Positions 40,626 through 55,076 of a stretch of 64,000 nt of DNA are shown here, piece by piece; the first letter of the stretch is position 1, and each line of letters begins with the position of its first letter. The stretch comes from Bagarius yarrelli (lineage: Eukaryota > Chordata > Actinopteri > Siluriformes > Sisoridae): contig VCAZ01000124.1 in the NCBI GenBank assembly GCA_005784505.1, positions 1,016,532 to 1,080,531 of the forward strand, given 5' to 3'. The notes under the pieces are model-generated. The model was not told the DNA's origin. It ran no database searches and was given only the letters and a program-made list of their open reading frames with translations. A program made the translations under genes and the position numbers.

Positions 40626-41762
40626 CAAACTGGTATGATTTATTCTTCAGCTGTTAAATTTATTTCGATGTATTTTTTTCCTAATGGATCACAAAATCGT
40701 GGAGAACCCGCAATTTAGTGAAAAGAACTAATAATGATTTCCAACCACACACAGAAAAAAAAAACATCCTGAATTACAACATGGAATCATCTTGTGGGCT
40801 GAAAATAGTGTATTGTATTGATGGCTGACAAAAGTACAAAGCTTTTTTTATTTGACTGTAAATGTATACACAGGTGGGTTTCTGGTACCTGTATAGGGGC
40901 TGTCTTTAACAGACCAAAACGCAGGTGTGTGGATATTCGGTAGTCTCGTTCTGGGGTCAGCTCCTTCTACTGGGTAAGTTTCTACTTTCAGATATGGGGT
41001 ACATGGGGTACTGATGGGGTGCCTGGTGAGAGAAGCAGCAGGAAAATGGACCGGAAACTTTCAGATATTAACCTACACATCAATAGCTTGTGGTACATGG
41101 TCTACTAATGGTAGATTGGCGGATGCTTTTATTCAGACCCCTGTGTGCGAGAACAGCACTATTTCGAGACTGCCTGGCGTTAGGAGAAACCCAAGTTAAG
41201 TTAAAAATTTGTTAACATTTTTTCAGTAGTGTGTTTCAATAAGCTACATCGATCCTTACAATTATAGAAATGTACATTTACATGTATAGCATTTGGCAGG
41301 TATCATTTTTCTCAGCAGCTAACATCTGTACATCTATACATTTGTACAGCTGAGCAGTTGAGGTTTAAGGGCCTTGCTGAAGGGCCCAGTCGCGGCAGCT
41401 TGGTGTTATCATAAGATAACATAAACCTATGATCTTCCGATTTCTAGCGCAACACCTTAACCTGGGTGTCATGATTGGCTGACTGGATAAATGAATTAAT
41501 AAATAGCTATACAGGTGTTACAAATTATTATTCACTTATTCAAATTGAACAATTCCTAATTAAATGCCACAATCTCTTTCTAGTTTTATTAACGATTTAA
41601 TAATGACAGATTATTAATAATCCAGATTTTTTTTAAGCAACATGCAAAGACACACTCTAAATGTTACCTAAGCAGTAGTTATATTTTTTAATTTCATTAC
41701 TCTTTTCTACTTAGAGTTGATATCTATTGTTAAAAGCGCTATAGAAATAATTATTTTTTTAA
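40626..41762. other. Intergenic region between rims2 and the NLR gene
   Basis: The two genes are convergent here. Copy 3 of the short interspersed repeat lies at 41276-41460, and a short L2-like tail (AAAGCGCTATAGAAATAA) at about 41732-41750. TTTATT at about 41585 would read AATAAA on the - strand, a candidate polyadenylation signal for the NLR gene. Confidence 0.5.
41276..41460 (+). repeat. Short interspersed repeat, family copy 3
   Basis: It carries ACATGTATAGCATTTGGCAG, GCTGAGCAGTTGAGGTTTAA, GGGCCTTGCTGAAGGGCCCA and CGGCAGCTTGGTG in the same order as 28566-28762. Confidence 0.7.
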
Positions 41763-42042
41763 TTAAAAGTACTGTTTTTCACTCACTATATAAAATATAG
41801 AAGTATGAGAGTTCAGACGCAGCCTGAGTTGAAATAATTGTATATAATATATTTGTATGTGTTTATCCAAAATTCTTGTAAATAACCTCAAATCGTGTAG
41901 CTGAAGACTTAAGAGCTGCTTCCTTTCTAGGTCTCTCAGGTAATTCATAGTCAGATCCAGTTCTTTCAGGTGTGAAGGGTTTGATCTCAGATCTAAACTC
42001 AGAGCAGCACAGCCTTCAACTGAGACACCACAAGCATGCAAG
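41763..42042 (-). CDS. NLR LRR exon A, probable terminal exon
   Basis: After the TTTTCTGCAG acceptor it encodes LHACGVSVEGCAALSLDLRS and NPSHLKELDLTMNYLRDL. The frame then leaves the LRR consensus and runs about 50 residues to a stop at 41763. The usual GTAAG donor is absent (GTTATT near 41886), so it is either the last exon or a decayed one. Confidence 0.6.
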
Positions 42043-45000
42043 CTGCAGAAAAACAATAACACATGCTAATTTTATTGCTTCTATGAAGAATCCAGCTTTT
42101 GATTTTCTTTCTTAGGTTGTTTGATGCGGAACCTAAAACTTCTGCTTCAGTCTCACTTTCAAAAAATCTGTTACTGAGGAGTAGATGATCTTACCCCAGT
42201 GTCTCCAGTTTACACTGAGGATTCTCCAGTACAGCAGAAAGACTCTTCACTCCTGAATCTCCGAGTTTATTCCTAGACAGATCCAGTTCTCTCAGGTGTG
42301 AGGGGTTTGATCTCAGAGCTGAACTCAGAGCAGCACAGCCTCCAGCTGAAATGTTACAATCACACATCCTGCAGAGAAACAATAACCCACTCTTCACTCT
42401 CTCAGTTTATGTAATTTTTATGGATATATGCCATATTATATCTGGAACAAACTGTAACATTTTTATACTAGAACCTTTGTGCAGCAGATCTTGTGACTCT
42501 TAGACAGATGTTCATACCTCAGTGTCTCCAGTTTACAGTTAGGGTTTTTCAGTACAGCAGAAAGACACTGCAATTCCGAGGTTTTCAGTTTATTCTCCGA
42601 CAGATCCAGTTCTTTCAGGTGTGAGGGGTTTAATCTCAGTGCTAAAGTCAGAGCTGCACAGCCTTCCTCAGAAATATCGCAATTACGCAACCTGCAGAAA
42701 GATAAATACACTTGTCACTTTTCTATGTTGTGTTCAAAATCGCAGACTGCTTGAGTGTGTATTCCATTTGAGTTAGTAAGTTAGTTCTATATAGTATGAT
42801 TAAATTTAGAGATAATAGATCCTTCATGTTGATACTGTTACATAATATACTGTACATCACAACAGCATTAAAATTTAAGAATTGAAGACTTCATTTAAAA
42901 GCAAACCACAACCAAGATTAGAGAAAAGTTTATTGGCTGAGGAAGGAGTAGAGTTGGTGAAGATTATAAAGTGGAAAAGTGTTTGGGGGTGGGTTGATTA
43001 GGGTGTCTGGAGGACCCCTTAAGTCTAGGCTGGCTAAAGTTGGTAAGGGATGTCTGGATAAGCTGGACAAGATATATGAAAATACTCTTTAAAATTGTGA
43101 GCGTAGAGCTGCTATAACAGGAAAAGGGCGGTGGACTGCTGAATCTGGCTAGGTAGGTGATGTAGCTGTGGCTAAAGTGTATGGGCTGCTGCTAGATGGC
43201 TATATTAATAATTGAGAGAGAGAGATAAAAAAGGTTGGATGGAGGAGGGAGGGTGATCAGTTAAAAATAGAATTAAAAGCTGAAAGAGACTAGATTATCC
43301 ATGAAAGGTGGTGTCCCATGGGACATTGTGTGAGGTGCCTGGGCTGGAAGAGAGGGCTGTTTGAGGGTTAGAAAAAATAGAAGCCATATTGCTGAGAGCA
43401 GCTGCAAGAAGGGTAAAGGAATGGATGTTGGAATGAAAGAATGTTTGTGAAAGAGAAGAAGAAGGTTGAAATTGATTTAGGGAGGTTGGTGGAATTGAAG
43501 CTTGGCCACCAGTAGGGGGAGCTACTGTCTGAAGCTGTGAAAGAGGATTTCCTATGACATTGCATGTGACTGAGAATGATGCTCTTGCCAGAAGTGTGAA
43601 GGGTTTAGAGTTTGTTGTTACAGAAGTTTTAGGTAATGATAAATAATTTGATTAGTCTCGCCTTTGTTATCTGGGCTACTGAAATGGATGCCCTTGGATT
43701 AAGGAGCATGTTGGTTACGAGACACAGTCCAGTTACTGATGCTGTCCTCAACTCTGGTGGATGTGCAGAGGAAGCAGTATAAAGAACTATTCGCAGTAGA
43801 TTGAAAGAGGAGCGATTGGCACAAGGATTCCTTATTCCGAGTTTACGGTCTTGGATAGGGTTAGGTCTTAAATAGCGGTCATGAGAAGTTTTTTTTCGGC
43901 AGATAGGACATAACTTGGGAACCATTCCGAGAATCTCCTTGAAATTAGTTTGTAGGAGAGTACTTGCAAGGCTTAGGAAACCTTTACAAGATTGGCTGCA
44001 ATTGAAGTGAAGAGAGGTTTTTCTTAAGAAGTCGAATTAAGATCGAACAGATCATCACTTAAATCAGGTCAGCTTATCTGTATCTCTGGATCCATTATGG
44101 AGTTTAAGAGGAAGAGACAAACGCTGCAGTATGGGGCAGTTCTATATATAAAGGGAAGTCATGTAATAGCCAGTTTACTCCCCAAAATTGTAAACTTTTA
44201 ACTTTTAAGTCAATCCTTTAATTAGGAAAAGTTAAATGAGTGCAGTTTAACTACAAGGAACATTTTTTTCCTGAAGTACTTTTCACCCTTGAAAAAGCTC
44301 TGCGCCACCACTTTCCAACATTTTAAAATATGCCGAGTAGTAGATCATTTGGAATACTTTCACACACTAAGAATTTAAACATACTGCTTGCCTTGCACTC
44401 AGTATTCAGTATGGAGTTACGTGATTTGCATTTAATTGTTGCATGTAGATTAGATTTTTATTCCGGGATTATCAATTTAAATCAATTCTCTTACTTTTCT
44501 TTCGGCTGTTCCCTTTTAGGGGTTGCCACAGCGAATCATCTGTCTCCACCTAACACTATTCTCTACATCCTCTTCACTCACACCCACAAACTTTATGTCC
44601 TTGTTTATCGCATTGATATACCTCCTCTCTGGTCTTCCGCTTTGCTTTCTGCCTGGTAGCTTCATTTCTAACATCCTCCTACCAATATATTCACTATTTC
44701 TACTCTGTACATGTCCAAACCACCCTAATCTGGCATCCCTGACTTTATCCTCAAAACATCTAACATGAGCCGTCCCCCTGATGAACTCGTTCCTAATCCT
44801 ATCCAACCTCGTTACTCCCAAAAAAACCTCAACATCTTCAGCTTTGCTACTTTCATTTCTGCCACCTGTCTCTTTCTCAGCACCACTGTCTCTAAACCAT
44901 ACATCAAAACTGGTCTTAGCACTGACTTGTACCCCTTCCCCTTGATTCTAGCTGATATTCTCCTGTCACACATCGCTCCTGACACATTTCTCCACCCATT

Positions 45001-48000
45001 CCAACCTGCATGTACTCGCTTCTTTACCTTTTTTACACATTCTCCATTGCTCTGGACTGTCGACCCCAAGTACTTAAACTCCTGTACCTTCTTTACCTCT
45101 TCACCCTGTAATCTCACTGTTCCACTTCCCTCTCTTTCATTCAAACACATGTACTCTGTCTTGCTACGACTGACTTTCATTCCTTTTTTCTCCAGAGCAA
45201 ATCTCCAAATCCCCAGGTTTTCCTCCACCTGCTCCCCGCTCTCACTACAGATCACAATGTCATCTGCAAACATCAGTGTCTAATGAGATTTCTGTCTGAT
45301 CTCGTCTGTCAACTGATCCATCACCACAGCAAACAAGAAGGGGCTCAGAGCTGATCCCTGTTGCAGTCCCACCTCCACTTTGAACTCCTCTGTCTGACCT
45401 ACTGCACACCTCACCACTGTCGTGCTCCTCTCATACATATTCTGCACCACCCTGACATACTCCTCTGCTATTTATGACTTCCTCATACAATACTACAGTT
45501 CTTCTCTTGGTACCCTGTCATGTGCTTTCTCCAGGTCTACAAAAACACAATGCAGCTCCCTACAACCATCTCTGTACCCCTCTATCAGCATTTTCAGAGC
45601 AAAGATTGCATCTGTAGTACATAAAGCCATACTGCTGCTCACAAATACCTACTACCCCCTTTAACCCAGCTTCCACTACTCTTTTCCATATCTTCATTGT
45701 ATGACTCATCAACTTTATACCTCTGTAGTCGTTGCAACTCTGCACATCACCCTTGTTCTTAAAGATGGGCACAAGTACACTTTTCCTCCATTCCTCAGGC
45801 ATCTTCTCACTCACTAAAATCCCGTTAAACAATCTAGTAAGAAATTCCACTGCTGCCTCTCCTAGACATTTTCACGCCTCCACCGGTATCTCATCAGAAC
45901 CAACTGCCTTTCCTTTTTTCATCCTCTTTCAAGCAATCCTAATTTTGTATGTACTAATCTTTTGAACTTCCTTCTCTACATTGTTTCCCTCATCTACCCT
46001 TTTCTCCCTCTCATTTTTCTCATTCCGCAACACTTTAAAGTACTCCTTCCATCTTCTTTGTACACTCTCCTCACTTGTGAGCACCTTTCCATCTTAACCT
46101 TAATAACTCTAACCTGCTGCACATCTTTCCCATCTCGATCCCTCTGCCTTGCTAACCTGTGTATAAGGTCTAACCTAGTGTATAACTCATCATATTCCTT
46201 CTGCTTGGCCTTAGACACTTCCCTCTTCACTCTGTGCCACAAATCCTAGTATTTCTGTCTACTTTCCTCAGTCCTTTCCATGTCCCACTTCTTCTTGACT
46301 AACCTCTTTCTCTGTATACTATCCTGAACTTCCTCATTCCGTCACCAAGTCTCCTTTTCTTCTTTCCTCCGCCCATATGACACACCTAGCACCTTTCTTC
46401 CTGTCTTCCTAATCATTTTTGCTGAAGTTTGCTATTCATCTAGAAACACTAACTGACCGCCAAGAGCCTATTTCAACTCCTGTTTAAATTCTTATTTCAA
46501 TAAATAGAATGAAAAAACAAAGTAAATGTGGGCGTTGTGACTACACTAGCCAATCCACTTTCCTTTATTATAACTTCACACACCTTTTAGTTTGGGAACC
46601 ACTGTATTGGGAACACTGATTGTGTGTTACTAGGGAGCAGGTCATGTGACTCTCAGAGAGATGACCTTACCTCGGTGTCTCCAGTTTACAGTGAAGATTC
46701 TCCAGCACAGCAGAGAGACTCTTCACTCCTGAATCTCTGAGTTTATTCATTAACAGATCCAGTGTTTTCAGGTCTACAGGTTTTGAAATCAGAGCTAAAG
46801 TCAGAGCAGCACAGTCTTCATCTGATACACCACAATCACGCAAACTGCAAAGAGACATTAACACACACTTTATTGTGTGTAAGTTTCATTTGCATGAATT
46901 ACTGAACTTTTATATCTGGAATATATATTGTTTGTCTTTATTGTGTTTACAGCACTTTTTCATGAAAACTGATTTACTTAATGTTTAACCAAAAACCTCT
47001 GCTTTAGTTTCCTTTAACGAGAAGCAGGTTATGTGACTCAGTGATTAGCACTGTTGCCTCAAAGCAAAAAGATCCCAGGTTTGTATCCCCAGCACGGACC
47101 TTTTTTGTGTGGAGTTTGCATGTTCTTCATGTGATTGCATGGTTTACTCCGTGTCCTTACCTTACTCTTATCTGTCTATGGCTACAATACCCAACTATGG
47201 CAATAAACTGCCCCACTCTTTGGTCCTGGAGTTTATTCCAAGACAGATCCAGTTCTTTTAGGTGTGTGGGGTTTGAAGTCAAGGCTAAGGCCAAAGCAGC
47301 ACAGCCTTCACCTGAGAAATAACAATCACGCAACCTGCAAAAAATATATACATTTATCAATCCATTAGTTAATAATTTGCATAAATTATCGTACTTTTGA
47401 GTCTGTTTACGTTTAAATAGCTTATTTTTATAACGTTGACACATTTTATATACGGCATTTGCACTGGGAAAACCAGTGCTCGGCCAAAACCAGCAATCGT
47501 TGCTGCAAGCATTTGCACTAACAGGAAGCAGAACACGCTTTATCACCAACATGTGACTGGAATTACTTGCTATCTTAAGGTATTTCTCTCCTTTTTGATC
47601 CCTGTATTTTTCAATGTGGAGCTGACTGTAAAAGCGTGTTTGTCTTTTCTGTCTATCACTAATGAACTGACAGATTGAATTCTTCTTGTGCATTTATCTG
47701 TTGTTGTTTCTTCATCAGCTTTCTAAATAACTCTGGCACCAGCCCTGGGGAAAACACACTCCCCCACCCTTCTAGGGAGTTAAAAAGTACATTTTTAAAG
47801 TCTGCGTGGATAACTGGATGTGCCAGGAAGTTCAGTTTCAAAGCATTTTGGAATTCACAACTCTTTTGGAATTTGATATAAAAAGGTATAAAGTTTGCCA
47901 ATTGTTATACTGTTTATTATGTGACTTGTGTGAAAGAATTTTTTACAATATTAAATTTAGCTATTCAACCACCCTTTATCTAGCTTTGTATCATTTGTAA

Positions 48001-51000
48001 AAGCTTGAAAATCAACTAAAGGAGCAGCCCAAGCAAAAGAAGTTGGTAAGCTATAATCCTTTTGTTTTAACACAATGTTTTTGTAATGTATTTAAAGTAT
48101 TTTTAATTATTGTGTATTTAATTAAAAAATATTAAATATTAATATTTAATTATTGTTTCAGTGTTGATTAGTGTTTTATGGTATCCTACTTTGGAATTAT
48201 TAAAAGCAGTGATTTTGGCAAACTTGTTGGCAAAAGATTTAACTGGAGTGGTACAAATCAAAAAGTGGCATTTCGTGCATTAGTCCTCATGACTGTAAAT
48301 TTATTTTAAATACTCGTACATTCCATTGTATTTAAAGGCTGCTATACATCTGTAGTGTATATATACTCTATATATGTAGAGTATGCTGAAAGTTTTTTTT
48401 TTTTTTTTTTTTTTTCTTCGAATCTTGTTTTCTGATCGGTAACCAGAAAAAATTTTAAATCTTATTTAGTCTGTACTTATCTAACAGCAGTCATGTTTTT
48501 ATCAACATCGCAGTACTATTGTACAACTGGTTAACTTTCTGCATCTGTAAATAGCAAACAATATTTAAAAAGATAAAGACAAAAGCCCATACCAAGAGCA
48601 CCACTAATAGAAATGTGGAAAAATATATAACAAACTTGTTCCTAACTGTGAAGTACCAGGCTGAGTAGGATGAATTGTGCAGTTAACGGCTTTATTAAAA
48701 CTAAGCAGAGTCGTGGTCTTAGAGCAGGCGGAAGTCCGTACACGGGAAACGCTAAGGTAGATGGCAAACAAAACAGAATCGCTAGGACGTAAATCAGAAA
48801 CCAGATAAAACCATTTGACTTCTATATTACATGAGCCGATATTTTAATAACTATAGAACATAGATAACATAATAAATGTTTAAACTGAGAAATTTAACAC
48901 TTTTATCTACTGAATAAGCTCATTTTAAATTTGATGCCTTCTACAGGTCTCAGTAAAGTTCGAATGAAGAAACAACGGACTGAAAATGCAATAAACTTTG
49001 TAAAGATTCAGGTGGAAAAATATTTAGCAACTAACTAAGTTAATTGTCATAAGATCTGTAATGAGATTATCTATTAAAGGGATGTGTTACAGAGACAGAT
49101 TCTCTTAGAAGTAAAGATGGGCAGAAGCTCTCCAATCGGTGAAAGAGCGAATAAAGATTGTTGAAGACTTTAAAAACATTGTTTTTCAACATCAAATTAC
49201 AAATCTCATTATCTACAGTACATAACATCATCAAACGATTTAGAGAAACTAGAAAAATCTCTGTGTGATTCTGTGATTGACATTATTAAATGAACTTATT
49301 CAGAGTGGAAAAATGTTCTATTGTCCTAATTTGACAGTCCTCCAGGCTAAATCTTCCAGCGTGTTCTTAGCTTTCAGGTTAAAAACCAGCATCTCTGATG
49401 GTATGGGGTGTATAAGTGCATAAGGTTCAGGCAGCTTGCATGTTTTGGAAGACACTATAAATGCTGAAAGGTTTCTAAAGGTTTTAGAGGAACATATGCT
49501 TCTCTCCAGACGTCTATGTCAGGGAAGACCTTGTGTATTTCAGCAGGACAATGCAAAACCACATACTGCAGCTATTACAATGGCATGATTTCATAGTAGA
49601 AAAGTCTGGGTGCTGAATTAACCTGCCTGCCATCCAGATCTTTCACCAAAAGAGAACATTTGGTCCATGGCAAGCAAGCCTTGTGCCAACTGTTCTGAGA
49701 CCTGTAGCAGGCATCAAATTTGAAATAGAGCACATTAAGCGAAAAAAAGTGTAAATTTTTTCAGTTTTAACATTTGTTATTTTATCTATGTTCTATTGTT
49801 AATGAAATATATTGACTTGTGATTTAAAAGTTTTCATTTTACTTTTTTGGAATTCGGGTTGTACCAACACAAGTGGTAACAACGTTGGGAATTTCATATT
49901 AAAGTGCCAATATTAATTTGTGCCAGCTTTAGGGCACAGTACACATGACTCGAGTACACACGACACGATGCCGGGTTGACTGTGGCAGTGTAATGTCGGC
50001 CGGTATCGGGCAGTGAATCCTTAGGCATTCGGTCCAAGTGCAGCAGATGAAAGTGGGCCAATGTGTAAGTCTCTGGGATGCAGGGAAGGTAACCCGGTAC
50101 TGGCCTGAGTGCATTTTGCTATCTGGGCAGTTACGTATGAAAATGATAAGGATTGGTTGTAATTTGTTGTTTCTGATTTGGTTTTGACTGAAAGTAAGCT
50201 TAAACCTGCCTGAATAAATAAATGTTTACAAAATTATCTTGTTGAAAATATCTGTTAAAAACTTGAAGTAATCAAATGTAATCATTTACTTTATCTTAAT
50301 CAAGTAATTAAAAAAATTACACTACTTATTACTTTTTAAATAAGGTTATTTGTAATCTGTAACATATTACATTTCCAAATTTACATTCTCAAGACTGTTT
50401 ATATATTTTATGTTTATATTATGTTTCTGTCTTTCTGTCTTAGTTCATTTTGGTGTATAATAAAATTTACACAATTTGGTCAAAAGAAATTTAAAAATGT
50501 AAAAATTAAAATTTAAGTCAAATTTACAATAACAAACAGGGTTGACCTTCCTAAAAGTATTTAAAAGTTCAGTTCTTTTCATTTTTTAAATAGAGAGTTC
50601 AGAAAGATGCTTGCTCTACCAATAAGCACTGCAATTATGTTTCTGATGCAGTAAATTTAATACTAATACTACAAATACCAAATATATTAATATTTGTAGA
50701 TCAGAAAAGAACATCAATGTTGACTAAAATACGATTAGTTTCTTTCTCAGGATATTTGCTTGATGCTGAACTGAAACTTGAATGCGTCTGAAACTAAGAA
50801 TGCGTCTGAATAAGGAGCAGGTCATGTGACTCACAGAGAGATGATCTTACCTCAGTGTCTTCAGTTTACAGTGAGGATTCTCCAGTACAGCAGAAAGACT
50901 CTTCACTCCTGAATCTCCTAGTTTATTCTTAGACAGATCCAGTTCTCTTAGGTGTGAGGGGTTTGATCTCAGAGCTGAACTCAGAGCAGCACAGTCTCCA

Positions 51001-51874
51001 TGTGAGATAAGACAATAACGCAATCTGGAGAAAGAAAAAAAGTTTACATCATTTGCATACATCACTTATTTTTGCAATAAAATGTAAAGTTTAAATTGTT
51101 TATGTGGATTAGACTCCTCATTCAGAGTGACTTATAGAAGTGTGTGTAACAGGGTCTAAAGTGTATTTCCACTGGAAAATGTTCCACTACCATGCCCTGC
51201 CCGATCTGATCACATAATAACTTGGTTACTTTAAGTTCCTTTATGGCCTATTTACACTTCATGTAATTTTTATTGCCAAAACAGATATAAATCTTACCTT
51301 CTGTACCTGTGCAAAATGCAAATACATATTTCTTGTGTTAGAAATATTTATTTAAAAATGGCACCAACCATTATTTCGGTTTAGGAATACAGTAAAAAAA
51401 AAATGACACACTTTGCAACAACTATTAGGCACCAAAAGGAAGCTACTAATGTGCAGCAAATTCACTGTCAGGAGTACTAAATTTTAGGACACAGAAAGAT
51501 ACGTGGGTGTGGTTCTAAACATTTTCATCACCTAATAACACAATAAGTGTCCACGCTTCACGAGTGCTCCATCTATGTACGTTGTCCATGTTTGTATTTG
51601 TTTCTGCTGCAGCTAAAGTCACGAACTTCCAAATAGGATCAGTAAAGCTCTGCTGTATGGGGTTTGAAAGACAGATGCATTTAGACTTGTCCAGTATCGT
51701 CTGAAATGCATCTCAGACCACCTCTTGAAGTGGTTTGTTTGATTGGGTTTATATCCATCTCAAATGCATCTCGGAGGGCATTTACACCTGGTCTTTTAAT
51801 GATTGGATAGCTATCCAATCAGAAAAAAAGGCATGAAGTTTTAACAGCCCATAGTGCTGCTACTATGTATTAAC

Positions 51875-51911
<37 letters not shown>

Positions 51912-54900
51912 CGAGACATTCATTTGGGTATGGCCCAGATTGAGAAACCGATGGGTTTCAAGCTTATTTAAGAGAGGTTCTGTTACTGGTAGTTTTTCTT
52001 TTTCCACCTCCTATCTTCTTGTGGACTGTTGGCAATTTTTATGCATTTTTATTCATTCATGTTTATTGTACTTTATATAAGTACCAGGGACATTCATAAA
52101 AGGACATTTGTGTTTAATGGACTATGCACTGGTTTACCTTTCACCTTTAATATACACTTCATTATTCACGTACAACTCAAAGTTGTACTGGACTTCAAAA
52201 AATCCAAAACACAGTCTTTCCTTTGTCCATGGTGAAAAAGTTGAGCATATTGAGGCTTACAAATACCTATCGACAATAATCTGGACAGGACACTAAACTC
52301 TTCAAGAAATGTCAAAGCTAGTTATACTTTCGGAGTTCAAGACTTTCAACATCCACAACACCGTACTGAAGATCTGTGGTGACTAATGCTATTTTGTTAG
52401 CATTTTGTTAGACGTTTTTGCTAGTCTGTTATAAGTAATATTAAGGTGGCAGAGAGAAATAAACTGGACAAACTAATCAGGAGGGCTGGCTCTGGAGCTG
52501 GACCCAGTTAACAGTGTTGATGAGAAAAGGATGCTGTCAAACCTCTATTTAATCCTAGACAATCCAGCTTATTTACTACACAGTGCTGGATACTCAGAAA
52601 AGCACATGCAGCCAGAGACTGATTACTGTTATGTGTTGTACTGAGCACTTTAGGAGATCTTTTATCCCCGTGGCAATCAAACTGTAAAAATTCTATCCTT
52701 TATTGTTGGGACGTTTTTATGTGCAATAATAAGCAATAGTAATTATTGCTTATCATGCACATAACAACTACACCATTATCACTAATTAAAAATTTCACAA
52801 ATTTACAATCCTTGTGTGCAAGAATACAGATATACACTATTATTTGTACTGTACCTGCATTGATTTCTTTTTAACTTCTTTATCCCTAAATATAGTATAC
52901 ATTTCCTTCCATTTAATCTTTCAATAATACAATTAAGGTCTGGTGTGTAATTGATGTACTGCTTTAAAGTTCCTATTCTTATTTAGCAAAATATAACAGG
53001 TACATATATTAAAAAATGGTTGGTGGGCCTGTTTCCAAAAATATTTAGTAGCTACCCCCACTTTAAAAGATAGGGTAAACAGTTATAAAGCGACGAGGTG
53101 TAATCAGGCTCTTAGATTCATGCCAACCTTAAGAGGGAATGGCTGCAGTGAGAAAAACAAGCTACATCAATTATATATATACACTGCTCAAAAAAATAAA
53201 GGGAACACTAAAATAACACATCCTAGATCTGAATGAATGAAATATTCTTATTAAATACTTTGTTCTTTACATAGTTGAATGTGCTGACAACAAAATCACA
53301 CAAAAATTATCTAAGAAAATCAAATTTATTAACCCATGGAGGTCTATTAACCCATGGAGGTCTCCTAGTAGCGCCTCCATGCTCTGGACACTACGCTGAC
53401 AGACACAGCAAACCTTCTTGCCACAGCTCGCATTGATGTGCTATCCTGGATGAGCTGCACTACCTCAGCCACTTTTGTGGGTTGTAGACTCTATCTCATG
53501 CTACCACTAGAGTGAAAGCACTGCCAGCATTCAAAAGTGACCAAAACATCAGTCAGAAAGCAGAGGAACTGAGAAGTGGTCTGTGGTCACCACTCCTTTA
53601 TTGGGGGTGTCCTGATAATTGCCTATAATTTCCACCTGTTGTCTATTCCATTTGCACAACAGCATGTGAAATTGATTGTCAGTCAGTGTTGCTTCCTAAG
53701 TGGCCAGTTTGATTTCACAGACGTGTGATTGATCTGGAGTTACATTGTGTTGTTTAAATGTTCCCTTTATTTTTTGAGCAGTGTGTATATATATATAATC
53801 GGTGTTTCAGTGTTTGGATGTATATTGCATAATTTGTATTATTACTATATTTGTGGTAAAATGAAGTTGTTCATTTATTATAGAAAATGCGCAAGGGTAA
53901 GTTCCGAATCGGATCATGCTGTTTATTTTTTTGGCCGACAAATACATATTTGTCAATTTTTTTAAATGCTGTTTAACTGTAAAGGTAAATTTTGTATAAC
54001 TTAGGATTTGCGCTAACATAGAGAGAATAAATAGCTGAAAAACTGCACAAAGGTGATTAATGCTTTTTATTAGGTTGCTGTCTGAAAAAAAGGCTGTTTC
54101 TGAGGAGTAGGTCAAGTGACTCTCAGTGAGATGATCTTACCTCATTGTCTCCAGTTTACAATCAGGATTCTCCAAAACAGCAGAGAGACTCTTCACTCTA
54201 AAAAAATTTACAGACAGATCCAGTTCTCTCAGGTGTGAGGGGTTTAATCTCAGAGCTGAACTCAGAGCAGCACAACCTTCATCTGAGAAATTACATTTAC
54301 ACAACCTGCAGACAGACAACATATTCTTTTTATCATGTTTGAGCTCGTGTGTATGTTTCCAGTGAAATGCGTCCTAACTTAAAACTCCTAAACTAAAATA
54401 AAGAGCAGTGGTAGATCAGTGTTAAAAGGTGTTTGAGTGCTGATCGCTAAATATGGGTTTAATTTCCAGTACTAACAAACTGCAACTGCTGGGTCACTGA
54501 GCAAGACCCTTAACCACTCAGTTGGAATAAAATAAAATGAGATCAATTTAAGACACTTAGTTTTCTTTATTGTAAAAGCATTGCGATGTGTGAAGTGATT
54601 TATATAATGTGTTTAATGAAGTTTTTGTATCAGACAAAAATAAAAAATTGATTTGTTTACTTCCTCTTGTTTTGTCCTTGTCATGTGATCTTGGTTCCTC
54701 TTGTGTTCCTATTACATATTCCCCCTGTCCTTGTGTCTTGTATTTATTGGTTCGGTTGGTCATGTTTTTCTTATTGTTTTCAGGTGTCTTGTTTTTCTGT
54801 GTTTTTGTCTTGGATTTTGGTTTGGTTCCCGTACCACTGCTGCGATTCTATCAGGCTGTCTAGTTTACTGTATTATAGTCAAGTTCATATTTGTTGTTTT

Positions 54901-55020
54901 GTTTAGTGTTCATATTAGTGTTTATGTCAAGTTTGTGTTGTTAAGTTCATGTTTGTTGTTTTGTCTAGTGTGTATGTACGTATGTAAGCCACCTTTGTAC
55001 ATAAACTGCACCTTGGGTTG

Positions 55021-55076
<56 letters not shown>

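Noticed and set aside
44330..45283. + strand ORFs of 109 and 172 residues
   Set aside because: Antisense shadows of the RTE-like LINE encoded on the - strand.
47659..47901. 80-residue - strand ORF as an NLR exon
   Set aside because: No LRR consensus and no splice-site context like the neighbouring exons.
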